NCBI GenBank assembly: GCA_002964805.2
Contig: PUDQ02000102.1
Span: 62,001-126,000, forward strand
Length of the DNA stretch: 64,000 bases
Source of the DNA: Trametes villosa
Lineage: Eukaryota > Basidiomycota > Agaricomycetes > Polyporales > Polyporaceae
Reading direction: 5' to 3'
Shown here: one piece after another, positions 35,307 through 47,334 of the stretch
Numbering within the stretch: the first letter of the stretch is position 1
Layout of the letters: every line of letters begins with the position of its first letter
The notes under the pieces: model-generated
What the model was told of the DNA's origin: nothing
The model's input: the letters and a program-made list of their open reading frames with translations, nothing else
The model's database searches: none
Made by a program: the position numbers and the translations under genes

Positions 35307-38300
35307 ATGCGCTTACTGAACACCCGGACGGGCGAGTTCGAGTGGCATAGCGACCCGAAGAAGGTCCGCTACGCTATCCTGTCGCACGTGTGGCGGACTC
35401 CCGAGGAGTGCGGCGAGCAGACGTTCGACGACGTCCGGCGAATCCAGGCAGCTGTGAAGGCAGATCAGCAGCATCCCTCTGGATATTACACCGCTTATTG
35501 GTTTCAATTTCCCAGCTACCCCCGCAGCTCGCTCCAAGGCACCTATCATTGGTTCCGAGTCCCCAGCAGAATCAGCGTCATATTCTCTAACGAATCGCCA
35601 CTCTCGGACAAGATCAAGGGCCTCTGCATGGTCGCGCGCAATGCCGGCTTCGATCTCGTCTGGAATGACACGTGCTGCATCGACAAGTCGAGCAGCGCAG
35701 AGCTCTCGGAGGCGATCAACTCGATGTACGAGTGGTACCGCCTGTCGGATATGTGCTACGTCTATCTGGCCGACGTCCCCGACGGCGACGATCCGAAGGA
35801 CCGATACTCCAAATTCTGGGAGAGCAAGTGGCATACGCGTGGGTGGACGCTTCAGGAGCTCATTGCACCGGAGCGCATCGAGTTTCTGACGTCCAGCTGG
35901 AGATCCCTGGGGACGAAACTGGGGCTTGCTATCACTCTAGCCGAGATCACCCGGATCGACGTCAATATCCTCCTCGGTCAGGCCCCCGTGCAGTCGGCCA
36001 GCGTTGCGCAAAGGATGTCTTGGGCTGCGTGGCGGGAGACAACCCGCGTCGAGGATTGGGCGTACAGCCTCATGGGCCTCTTCGGCGTCCACATGTCCCC
36101 CATCTACGGCGAGGGGACGAACGCGTTCCTCCGTCTCCAGGAGGAAGTTATCAGGACGATCCCCGACCAAAGCATATTCGCCTGGCAGCCGAAACGATCC
36201 GAGCACTATGATGGCGTGTATAGTGGACTCTGCCTGTTGGCATCCTCTCCAACATCATTTCACCATTCCACAGCTAGGCCAACAACACCCTCCAGATTTG
36301 TGTCAAGACTGAACCTGCGAGGGCCCGAGGAGGTTCCGCCCTTGGACTGTACCTTCGCCCCTCAAGGTTCCCGCATTCGGTTGCTCTGTGTAAGTCTGAC
36401 GGAGGTACGACAACGCATCCCTGGCTTACAGGAGGACCATATGCCGTCGTGCGTGGCCAACGAAGGTCTCTATCGCGAGGCGGACAGACTGGCCCTGTTG
36501 CAGTGCGAGGATAAGGACGAGCGTCTCGCTGGCCTTGCCTTTCATTCTTCCGACATTGCAGGCGACGGGCGCGGGTCCCGCGTTGGTCACCTTTGCAAAT
36601 GCTCTGGAACCACTCCGTTTCGCATCGTATGGCTGTCCCGAGAGGTGCTCGCGAAGATTGTGAAAGGCGTCAAGCCGGAGACGGCCGAGGTCTCCTTGCT
36701 CCGTTGCCACTCGGTTACCCCTCCTTCGAAGTCACTCCTTCCGATCGACTCGCTTCCCAAACTCAATCTGTGGCCTGGAGGTCCTGACGAGCTCATCTTT
36801 TCCCTCTCCCCGGACAGCGTCGAGAGCCTATGCATGCTCGGCGTCACTATCTCCCCTTTACGGGTTGCGTGCAGGATGGCAGAGATCACCTTGGAGACCA
36901 CCCTCGCATGGCGTAACGGCGACCTCCTGCATTCCATCCCGTTGCGTCTATCTCTTGAACTACTTGGACGCTATGGCTGGACTGACTATGATGTCAAGAT
37001 TCGCTTCTCTGGTGCTGCCCGCCCAAGTTCGTCTGTTCTCGCAAGCGGTTCCGTGGCTACATCCCAATTCACAGCGACAGACTTGGAAGTGCCAGGCGAC
37101 GAGAGCGTGCAATACCAAAGAGCAGACACCGATGACCTTCAACGTCGATACACACTTGCCCGATTCGACCTTGTCATCCGTCCACGTCCCGAGTGGCCAC
37201 AGCGGGCTCGGCTCCTAAGACTCTCCCTCCAACGCGCTCCGAATGGCCGTGAAACTTCTGCTCCTAACAGCTCGCGTACCGTCTTCCTCTTCATGGAGAT
37301 GAGTGAGGAGCACAAACACATTGACGAGTCCAGGTGTGTCCTGAACGTCTCTAGCGATACAGCAAATCACCCTAACAGCGCCTCCACGCACGACAGCACC
37401 GAGTCGGAGCCTAACAGCGATTTGGAATGCTCTTCCCCTGGGGTTAGTCCATGGCATTAAGACTCACAGTGCATATCTCAAGATGCTGACGTGCAAGTAT
37501 TGCAGGCGGACGCGAGTGACTCCGACGAGCTCTGCGACTCAGATATCGACGACTCGGCGCCCATCACAGCTTCGGAACCAGCACTCTCGATCGGTCTCCC
37601 CGACCAGGATACCGCGCCCTGCGAGCGCATGAACATGGAGGGGACGCCTCACGCCACCGCGGGCAGTCAAGCGGATTCATCCTCCACGTCCTCCGCGTTG
37701 CCAATATTCGCATCCGGCGGTGGCTACATTCGTGATCCCGCCGATGACAACACTGTCCAGGGCGGCACAGTACTTTCTACTCCCAAAACTACGGACGGGC
37801 ATGGCAAGAACGGCTCCGACGGGTCTGTTCCACCTCGAAGGGGTGACGTGACGCAGATCCCGGGCAATATCGTCCTCGAAACCGAATCTCCCATGGCCCC
37901 GCTTGCGCCTGCCCCCGTCGGGCGTTCGACAGAGATTGGCCACTCCGGTTCGAGCGAAGTTGGCGTGCCCAGCAGCATAGCTGTTGCCACTCTCGGAACA
38001 ACTGATGACGCATCCTGTGCGCGAGCAAGCGGCGCGTCCCAGCGAGCCCCCTTCGAATTGGAGGTGCGCCATCTAGTTTCATGACAGGTGCGAAGCTGAC
38101 TCGTCTTCCGTGATCCGACGCTCCCTTGGCAGACGTCGACTCTCTCGACGGTGCCTGAGGTTGTTCGCGAGCGGCGGCGGTCACCGAGCCCCAACGGCGA
38201 ACCATCCGGATCCACCAAGCCGAAGAGGGCTCGGATGTCCAATCGTCAACAGTCGTCGGTACGCGATTCTGTATTGCGTCGTACGGACGTTCAGTTCTAA

Positions 38301-38819
38301 TTCGCCCCGCAGGAAATGCCTGACCGCAGCCGTACTACGGAGATGGGGAGTCGCGATGGCGGCGCCCATGCACCCCCAGCACCCCCGCCTACTACCGATG
38401 ATTCCAGCGCGGCCGCGCTCCGGCGTGCGCTTCCACACCCCCCGCCGTCGGCAGAGTACCATCCGCCCCCGGTGCCGCTGCTACCCAGCCACTTGCCGAC
38501 CGTCGTCTCTGATCCCGCGGACGCTACGACGGCGCAGTACGCGACACTCGAGAGCGTAGAAGCCGTGCAGCGGGAGAATAGCGCTTTGCGCACGCAGGTG
38601 TCCACGATGAGGTCCGAGGTCGCTGCGCTCACCAGCCAGAACGCCGCGCTGGTGTCACAGATGGCTGCGGTATTGCAGAAACTCAACGCCCTCGCCACGG
38701 CCGCAGGTAAGTAGCCTGCTGGCTTCACCGTGTTGACGTCCTCGAGCTTACGCTACGTCGGTATCCTGTCGTACATAGCAGCTGTGCCTTCTCCGCTCGC
38801 CCGCGCGGACGCTACGTAG
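35307..38819 (+). CDS. HET-4, HET-domain protein with NLS and coiled coil
   Basis: Exons 35307-37442, 37506-38063, 38133-38258, 38313-38706 and 38782-38819 give 1083 residues, all junctions in frame. The HET domain is complete. The segment before its second block (residues about 52-92) differs completely from the paralogs (YYTAYWFQFPSYPRSS). Exon 2 begins ADASDSDELCDSDIDD (acidic) and shares the VPPRRGDVTQIP linker with HET-2. The bipartite nuclear signal is RERRR (about 910) plus KPKRAR (about 927). The coiled coil is ESVEAVQRENSALRTQV and onward, and the tail ends in PLARADAT. A 3' UTR intron is likely at 38842-38897. Closest relative in the window is HET-2, including the 3' flank. Confidence 0.87.
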
Positions 38820-38897
38820 AACCATATGACGGCCTCTGACTGTGAATTCACGATGCTCTGATGACTGGAACATGTATGTTTTGCACCTTCGATACAG

Positions 38898-40068
38898 GCT
38901 CCGGATTCGAGAAACCTACACAATGTATTGGGCTTCGTTGGACAGTGTACCCCTCCGCAACGCGACACATCCTACTCTATAACGAAGACCCATCGCGAGG
39001 CAGGCGTGCGCGCTACAGCCTCATATTCGAGCCATACCGCGCTCGTCCGTGGCAAGGCGCGATGCTGAACCTCGCAGTTTGTGTGATTTGGCCGCGTCAT
39101 GGCCGCGTGCCTTGATCTGTCGGCCGTTGACCGAGCGCAATGTCATATCAGTACGAAGAGGTGCGATACAATGAGAAAAGACGTACATCAGCACGATATG
39201 GTGTGGTGGCACTGGGACTCCCACCGTCATTTATGACCGCCCGTACCGTGCGAGTTGGGGATATCTTCGTCTCGAGAAGTGGAGGGCCGGTGTGAGGCCG
39301 CAGGTTGACGACAACTTGAACAAGGAGACGAAGAAGTGATCGTTGAAGCCCGAGGAATTCCGTCGGAATCAAATATCGCCGCACCCTGCGCTGGGAAGCA
39401 GGCACGTATAGCCAGTATTATTGAGACGATCACGATCTGCTAAGCGTCAGAGTGACTCGGATGCGATGACGAGAAAGATTTCTGTGTCAACAGCAGCATC
39501 GCGAGTGGGTGGTCAGACGCGGGACGGAGTTGGTGTATGAACTAGCAGAACTTGTCTAGGCATCTCCATGATGTCTGTCGGCGGGGGAGTTTGCGAAGAT
39601 AGCGGTCTTTATGATTGGTTATAGTGTCGGATGTCAATGGGGCTTGAACCCAGACCATGATATCGCGCACGTACGTGTCGCAGGTTGCCAGCCACTTTCA
39701 CGCGAGTACTGTCAGGGTTAGGCGATTGCGATTAGGCACCGTATACGCGCCCGGGGCGGGCTCTATGTAGCTTTCTCACTGGGGAGAAAATGTCACTGTG
39801 GCGAAGAAGTGAGGGACACTAAAGCAAGTACAATGCTACGTCTCACGCAATACGTCGGCGCAAGTAGGAGCGCATACAGAGTTTAACTGTCTTTTCACGG
39901 ATTTTTCACGGAGAGTCTTTGAGTTTATGGGGTTTTGTGGCAGGTCTAGTTACGAGGCGCAGAAAGCAAGGGCGGAAGCGAAGGCTGCAGATAGGGACCA
40001 AGGAAGAGACGTGCGCGTGAGGCAAGAGATCTCTCAGAGGCCGCCGCGGAGAGCGCGAAGGATGACGA
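38898..40068. other. HET-4 downstream spacer
   Basis: The first 120 bp match the 3' flank of HET-2. The rest shows no conserved frame. A tRNA B-box-like sequence on the minus strand at 39638-39660 was examined and rejected as a tRNA gene. Confidence 0.35.
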
Positions 40069-40076
40069 TGACGTCA
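40069..40076 (+). promoter_or_regulatory. CRE-like element of Y copy 6
   Basis: TGACGTCA followed by CTAGCGCTGGCAAC starting 8 bp after it, as in the other Y promoters. Confidence 0.5.
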
Positions 40077-42560
40077 CCATGGATGCTAGCGCTGGCAACC
40101 AGCGCGGATGGGCGCTAATTCAACCTGCTCTTCTTACTTCTCACTTTGACTCTCTCTCATCCATCTGCCGCTGTTACGCCCCTGTACTCCTCTATTGCAG
40201 CGATCTGGTCACTTATATCTGTGCTTTAACTCTGTCTTGTTCTGGTCCGTTCTCTCATCGCTCTCGCAAGGCGGGAACCAGGCCCCCAGCACCGCTCGCT
40301 TCCAATGGCGGGCACTCGCAGATTTAGGGGCTTGGGAGGAGCAAGGAGGCCAACTCATGGGGCGTACAAGAGGTCTGTACCACGTAGGCTATTACGGGAA
40401 TGCCATATGCGTAAGCAAGCAGCAAAAGCGGTCGGACCCGTTCCATGCAGGCGTCGACAGCTCGCAGCCCTGTTCTCTCGTGCCGTGTTCCTCGCTATCG
40501 CCCTCCTCTCATTCACAAATCTACACTTCTGAGATTCCGGGACCACTGGAACGGAGCACACACCACTCTCGGACCGTCAAGCATACCGTCCCGACGCTGA
40601 CGATCGCATCTTCCAATATCCTGTTCAACACGATTGTGAGTGTCAATGCTTCTTCGTGCGGTGCACTGGATAGCTTGAATAACATTACACCGAACACAGG
40701 TGGATTTTTTCCATGAAACTCGCCCTTCATGCCGCCTCTCCAGGGCGGCACGCTATACAAAGCACTACGTTGCCAGCACATCTCAAAGGCTCGCTGAAAT
40801 GTACCACGGTTAATCATTTTCACCCGCGCCCGACGGCTTCCCCTCTTCACCTTCCCCGCCGCATCAGTGCCTGGACGCTCTCCAAAAGCCGTGACTTGCG
40901 TGTCTCGTATAGCCTACACTCGTACCGCTGTTCAGTCTGGCCGCGGCGTGCGTCACGCCCGGTACGCGGGCATTGCGTATCGGCACCCGCGAGGCTTCTC
41001 GCCGCCCAGAGGTCCACGCACAAATTGCACGCGTCAACGCCAAGGTTGTTACCCTGCCCGTTATTGGGCGCCCTCTGTGGGTGAGTCTGCTCTTCGGCCT
41101 CGTACTCAGAGCTGCTCAGGGAGCGTCATACCGATCAGCTATCCCGTCCCCGGCTCGCCTTCGCGCGTGGGTGAATGGCCAGCCGCACGCGGAACGCGTG
41201 CGCTCGTCATCCCCGGCGCTCTGTTAGCGTCATGCAGACAGGGTGAAGAATCTCAGCGAGACATTCACGTCCCTCAGAGTTACTGAGGAGAACTGCGCAA
41301 TGTACACGGGGATGAGCGAGGTGGGATCGCACTGCGCTCGCCCGAGTGGTTCGTTGCCGTGCTCTAGGGGTTGCACGCGTTTCGTGAATTCTATGACGAA
41401 GTAACGCAAACGTGCGCTCCCGCCGGAGGGGGTCGGGAAGAGCGTGACCGACCACAGTGGGGCGCGAGCTTGAGCATCGACCCACGCCGGTATGCACACC
41501 ATGTAGAGGGATGGAGTTGGAAGATGTTCTCCGTCGAGCGTCCTCGGGCATCGGCTGTAGAGACGACCCGCACACCCATCCACCCATAGAGCAGGTTCGT
41601 CGACGGTGTCTTCCGTGATGAGTCACACTGAGCGCAGGCCGGACGCTAATACACCAAGTCGATGCTAGACACCGCCCTGTGTAGGACGGGCACGCGGACA
41701 ACATTTTTCTTTCAGTGTATGCGCAACATCTCCCAGCTCGATGCGCTTTCGACTGTAGCCCCGCGCTGTGGTCAGGACGTCCGGTGTCCAGCGACCGGTA
41801 CGTCGCGCCGCATTTATGATCCCGTCATTTTTCACATTCCGTCTCACGATCTCCGTACAGAGGACCCGGGCGTTGACCGCGGTGATGACGCGCATACCCG
41901 CCCGGTCGTATAATATGCTCGTCAATGTGCCTTTGCGCGGTAAGCGACGTCCAGGCCCGGGCGGGCACTCGTGCGCGAAGTCGCTGATCGCGCCACGGGC
42001 ATTGCATACGCTGTGCGACATCAGTCCCCCCGACGCACTCTTGGCCGCAACTCCACGCTATCGTCAGGTTCCCAAGTGTCCTATCACTGGTACGCCGTAT
42101 CGCGCTCCAGAACTCGTCATCCCTACCCTGCGGCTCGTGTCGCGCCGCTGCGCGTCCGTAATAAATTTCATTTCTCTGCTAATGAACAGCGAGACCCGTG
42201 CAAACGCGTGGCTACGATGTCGCGCACGCGGCTGGTAGGCAGAGGAGCAGGCACCCCCTTCGAGCCTCCGTTCCAGCGATGCGGCGCGTAGGCGTACCTG
42301 TGCGCATTTTCCTTGCTGGACGCCCGGCTCCTGAATCCCGTCCGGATCGCGCACGCCGGTGGATGGCAGCAGACCTCGGACGCACGTCTGATGGACAGAT
42401 GAGAACAGACGCACTGCGCAAGGCTGGGACGATTATCTGCGCGGGCAGTTGCCATCCGCGCGAGGGAACTGGTGCGGTGCTAACCGCCGCACTCACGAGT
42501 ACGGCTCCTCGTTCCAGAGGCGCGTAAGCGCAATGCTGTTCTCGGCCCTATCACCCCTCC
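40077..42560 (+). pseudogene. Y-family gene remnant, copy 6
   Basis: Diverged copy. The exon near 40575-40635 (HTVPTLTIASSNILFNTI) ends at GTGAGT. An exon ending at GTGAGTC near 41080 reads VHAQIARVNAKVVTLPVIG. The distal intron has lost its donor (GATGAG near 41620) but keeps acceptor GTGTAG at 41684. The next exon reads MRNISQLDALSTVAPR. The following donor GTAAGC at 41940 has lost its acceptor through a deletion. These independent splice-site losses are the clearest sign of decay in the Y family. HET-5 follows. Confidence 0.45.
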
Positions 42561-42758
42561 AGCCCAATGCTAACGGCCCGGAACCAGAACTCGGAGGTCC
42601 AGCGCTCCAACAGCGAGACAGCGGCATCATGGGCGTGTATCTTCGAGGGTGGACTTTGGTGGACAGAACCTTCTGAATGAGTGAACTCGATTGCTTCTTC
42701 CCGCGCGTCTTAATCTTTGCAGCGTGTTTCAGGCGTGTTCCGTGTTGATAGAGGGTGG

Positions 42759-42845
42759 TATAAAGTCTCGAACCCGGGTGTGCGTAACCCGCACAGGCGT
42801 ATCGGGCACGTTGTCAGCCCCTCCTTTCTCCTCCCCATCCTTAGC
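42759..42845 (+). promoter_or_regulatory. HET-5 core promoter
   Basis: TATAAA at 42759-42764, a near-perfect hairpin (GTGTGCG/CGCACAG), and the shared GTATCGGGCACG block with one change. The 5' UTR intron is 42884-42945 (GTGCGT to CACGTAG). Confidence 0.7.
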
Positions 42846-42946
42846 CCCTGCGAACGACCGAATCTTCTTGGGGCATCGGGCAGGTGCGTGAAATGAGCTC
42901 CACGTGTACAATGAGTCACTCATAGCGCTTTGGTACTGCACGTAGC

Positions 42947-45900
42947 ATGCCACGGTTCCTGAACACGTGGACAGGAGAGTTTGAGTGGCACGACAACCCG
43001 GCGAAGGTACGGTACGCCATACTGTCGCACGTTTGGCGGGCCCCCAAAGAGGGCGGCGAGCAATCCTTCGACGACGTACGGAGGCTGCAGGAGTCTGTGA
43101 AAACGGCGCGGGATAAGTTGCATAAGCTGTCCCCCGCCGATAGGCCCCCATCACCCATCTTCGATATGTACAGCTCCCCCTTTCCCAACAACGTCGAAGG
43201 AATATTCTTCGACGATCCGGCAACGGAAGACCCTCGTACATCTATCAACGAGGACACCGGTATGGTGTTCTCGGTCGACTCGCCGCTCTCGGACAAGATC
43301 AAGGGCCTATGCAAGGTCGCGCGCGAGGCAGGCTTCCGGCTCGTATGGAACGACGCGTGCTGCATCGACAAGTCAAGCAGTGCGGAGCTATCCGAGGCGA
43401 TCAACTCGATGTACGAGTGGTACCGCCTCTCCGACATGTGCTACGTCTACCTTGCGGACGTCCCCGAAGGCGATATCCCACAGTCTAAGGATTCCTGGTT
43501 CCGGAAGAGCCGATGGCACAAGCGCGGGTGGACTCTGCAGGAGCTTCTCGCCGCGGAGCGTATCGACTTCTTCACATCCGGCTGGAACCCGCTCGGAACA
43601 AAACTGGGGCTTGTCAGTACTCTGGCCGAGGTCACCGGCATCGACGTCGACATCCTTACCGGCCGCGCACCCCTCGACTCTGCCAGCGTTGCACAGAGGA
43701 TGTCCTGGGCGGCGATGCGATCGACGACTCGGGTCGAGGACCAGGCATACAGCTTGATGGGCATCTTTGGCGTCCACATGCCCCCAATCTACGGCGAGGG
43801 CCAGAATGCGTTCTTCCGTCTCCAGGAGGAGATCATCAGGACTATCCCGGACCAGAGCATCTTCGCCTGGGGCAAGACGTGCATCCTGACCAGTCAGTTC
43901 CTCGTACACGGCCTCGTCAGTCCCCATTTCGCACCGGCGTGCCCCGCTTTGTTGGCTCCCTCTCCGTCTTACTTCCAGTACTCTACAGTCAGGCCAGTGG
44001 CCCCAGCTCAACTCGCAGCGCAGCTCCGCCTTCAGGGCATCGATGACACGGTCCCTTCCATGGACTGTGGCTTCGCTCCCCAGGGTGCCCGTATCCGGCT
44101 CCTATGTCTCGATCTGACGCAGGTGCCACGTTGCGACCAGATATTCCTGCCCGAGTACGACCACCGGTACGAGGACTGTACACGACGGCCCGGGCCGGAG
44201 AAGCTCGCCTTACTGCAGTGCGAAGACGGCGAGGGAAACATTGCTGCCCTTCCCCTCCATTCGTCTTCCACCGGGCTCGGGAGCGGACACGGTCGCCCCG
44301 TCGGCACATACGTTCCATGCAGGCGGTGCAGCTCAGACGAGTGGCGGCTCGACCGGTCATTCCACACCGTTCATCTGTCCCGGGCAGCTCTCGCACAGAT
44401 TCTCGTGTATGTCGCTCCGGAGACCGTCGAGCTTTCTATCCTCCGTCACTACTCAGATCCCCCCATCTCGAAGGTTCTACAATTCGACCTCTCGCTCCCA
44501 CCGCTCGACCTCAGGGCTGCGGACCATCCGAGCAGGGCGACCTTCGTCCTCGCCCCTCGGAGTATCACTGGCCTGCGTGCGCTCGGCTTCACGGCTTCTC
44601 CTTTGCAGGTTAGGCAGTCCGGGGCGGTGACCCTCTTGGAGACCGTCCTGACGCTGCGGGACGAGCACTCGGGTAGCTCCAACGAAGAGTGCTTCCAGTC
44701 CATCCGGTTGAGTGCATCCCTTGATCAAACACCATCAGGATCAACTTCAGCAAGCAGGGCGCCCAAGCCCCGCTTCCGCTTCTCTATCGCGAACTTCCTC
44801 TCTGTGTCTACCGAGGCGCCATCTTCCCGAGCCCCCTACGGTTTTCCTACCATCTCTGCTCCATATGAGATGAAAGAAGTCCCCTGCTTTGGCGACAGTG
44901 AAAGGGTCCAGGAGGCCAACATCTGGGACCTTCAGTATAAGCACACACTGGCCTACGCCGAGTTCCTCGTACCGTCATATCCCGAGCGGCCTCGCTGGAT
45001 TCGGCTCCTCCGTCTCTCACTAGAACGGTCTTTGAGTGATCGCCTGAGCTCTGCGCCCCGAAACCCCAAGACGTTCTGGATGGCTATTGAGTTGAGCGCG
45101 GAGTACGAGCATACCGAAAAGGCGCAGCGTGCCTCGAATGTCCCAGGTCATGCAAAACCAGGAGAGGGTAGCAGCCGGCTCGAGGACGATGCACGAGCCT
45201 CGGTCTCTGACGCCCACGGCGAAGACAATGTGGCGAGCCTTCTCTCGTCTAGCGGGGATCCTCAAACCTCGGTGGTGAGTCTGAGCGCCACTAGCTGAAA
45301 TACGCCAGTACTAACTAACGCGTGTTAACCCTACAGACCATTTTGATGCGGAGTTCCACGTACCCTGCTCATGCGTTCCCCGAGTGGTACATGACTTCGG
45401 ATGATTCCACAAGGCCATCATTATCAGATACCCTCGCTGCGTCACACCGTTCCGGCGACGTGCAGTGGCAGCCAGGAAGAGATAGCCTCGCCTCGTTCGA
45501 ACACTTTCACACCGAAGAGACCCGCCCCACACTCTCGCGCCCCGAGGCGCTCTCCGTGTCCTCGTCCTTCACATCACAGTCAACCACTTCGACCCTCTTC
45601 GATGAAATGGATCCCTCAAACCTCTATGTGCTCCCAAGTAGTTGGGAACCGAACGCTCGAGGACTCGCGCGCGGCTTCACGACGTCCGCATCCTTGGATT
45701 CCGGCGAGAGCCGCTCGAGGGGAAAGATGACACCTCAGGGCAGCCTCGCGCTGTCGCATCCGGACGATACGGTCTCCAAGGTGAATTCTTCCATCGCTGC
45801 TCTGGCACTCAGCCGCTCCGCTGATTCTATGAACGATACGCCTCCCTTTATGGAGGCCTGCGCCCGCGGAGTAGCTGTCGATACTCCTACCGAGAGGCGG

Positions 45901-46775
45901 TCCTGGAAGGCGCAACCTTCACGTTCCTCGACAGAGAGAGGTTCCCCGGGAGTGCAGGTAAGCTTTTCTAAGGTCGTATCACGCGTATAACCGTGGAACT
46001 CACTTGCATTGCATTGCATGGCGCGTTCGCTGCAGCTATCGGAGATTTCAGTAGGGAGTGTGATTCCTCAGAAGCGGCGGCGATCGGCGAGCGTCGATAT
46101 GGAGCTTCCTGATTGCAGGGAAACCAAGAAGGCTCGCGCAGCTCACTCTCCTCCCGCGGGCACTCCGCCCAAGCGCTCCTTGGACCAAGATGAGTCCACC
46201 GTACGTGTGGTCGGTACTATGCTGGGCGAGAGGCGCATCCTGACTATTTCCGCAGGGCATGTATCACACTCGAACCATCGTGGATTCGCGCACTCGCGAG
46301 GGCCGCACGCTTGCACACAAGCCCGTTACCGATGCAGCGAGCGCAGGCGCATCACAGCGCGTGTTTCCCAATTCCCCGCCCGCGAGTGTAATAATCTTGC
46401 CCACGACACCATCATCACCTAGGCAACTATCGGTCCTCGTCTCCGAGTCGGTCAACACCACCACAGCGGACTACACGACGATCGAGGATAGCACGAATGC
46501 TTTGCTACGGGAAAACAGCGCCCTGCGCGCGCAGGTGTCTACCGCCACATCGCAAAACGCGGAGATGGCGTCCGAGGTCGCTGCGCTCAGCGTCCGCAAT
46601 GCCGCGCTGGTATCGCAGATGGCTGCGATGCAGCAGAGGTTCGACCCCGTCGCTGGTGCGGCAAGTAGGTGTTCGATTGTCCTGATTGCATTGAAGTCCT
46701 TATACTCACATAAAGTGTATCCTATCGTGAACAGCGGCCACGGCTTCTCCCTTCGCCCGTATGGATGCTGTGTAG
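42947..46775 (+). CDS. HET-5, diverged HET-domain protein with NLS and coiled coil
   Basis: Exons 42947-45274, 45337-45957, 46036-46200, 46256-46664 and 46735-46775 give 1187 residues. HET landmarks are RYAILSHVW, DACCIDKSSSAELSEAINSM, RGWTLQELLAAE, EDQAYSLMGIFGV, PIYGEG and DQSIFAW. The insert before block two is the longest of the set (to IFFDDPATEDPRTSINEDTG). Exon 2 is a Ser/Thr-rich linker unrelated at the sequence level to those of HET-2 and -4. Exon 3 has a bipartite nuclear signal, QKRRR at about 995 and KKAR at about 1014. Exon 4 has the coiled coil (TNALLRENSALRAQV). The last exon (SPFARMDAV) aligns with HET-2 and HET-4, supporting the weak GTAGGT donor at 46665. It is more diverged than HET-1 to -4 and converges with HET-6. 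Confidence 0.85.
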
Positions 46776-47334
46776 GAACATATCCTAGTTTCTGGCGGGT
46801 TGTAATTAGTATTCTGGCTTACTCTCTTGATCTGATCCTGATTTGCCTCTCGGCGACGTTATAAAGCCCTCGCACTTGTACGATTACCACCCTGCCGTGC
46901 TCCCTCGGGGCCGCCACTTGTGCGAACGCTGCAGCCCGAAATTGTGGCAACAGCAGATGGACGCTCTTACTCCAGTGGCCTACACCATGCTTGTTCTCTT
47001 CAGTGCCGGCTGCGCGCTCGTGCGCTCAGCATCAAAGGGTGCGTATTCGTGCTTCGACGCGAAGCGCACGCCCGCGGGGAGCACGTCACTCGGAGAATTA
47101 TATGGTGCGCATTCGGCATAACTGCTAGATTGCCTACACATACTCTTTCGGTGTATCGCGAAGCGCCTTCTACGCGCACTGCATCTCGAAGACTTCGCGT
47201 GCGCGATGTTCGAGTGGCATGACCCTCGTAGGACATGGTCCATGGCCCGCACTGTATCAAGGATTGGCGTGCTACGAACATTCCTCCAGCAGCGTCGGTC
47301 ATATATACGCCCAAAACGACAACGGTACACTCAC
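46776..47334. other. Convergent intergenic region between HET-5 and HET-6
   Basis: This is the point where gene orientation flips. I see no conserved gene or tail exon. In particular, no coiled-coil exon for HET-6 is present on the minus strand. Short open stretches on both strands look fortuitous. Confidence 0.5.

Noticed and set aside
39630..39730. Minus-strand sequence with a tRNA B-box-like GGGTTCAAGCCCC, suggestive of a tRNA gene.
   Set aside because: The T-arm pairs imperfectly, and no matching acceptor stem, D-arm or anticodon arm could be folded at the proper distance. At best a relict.
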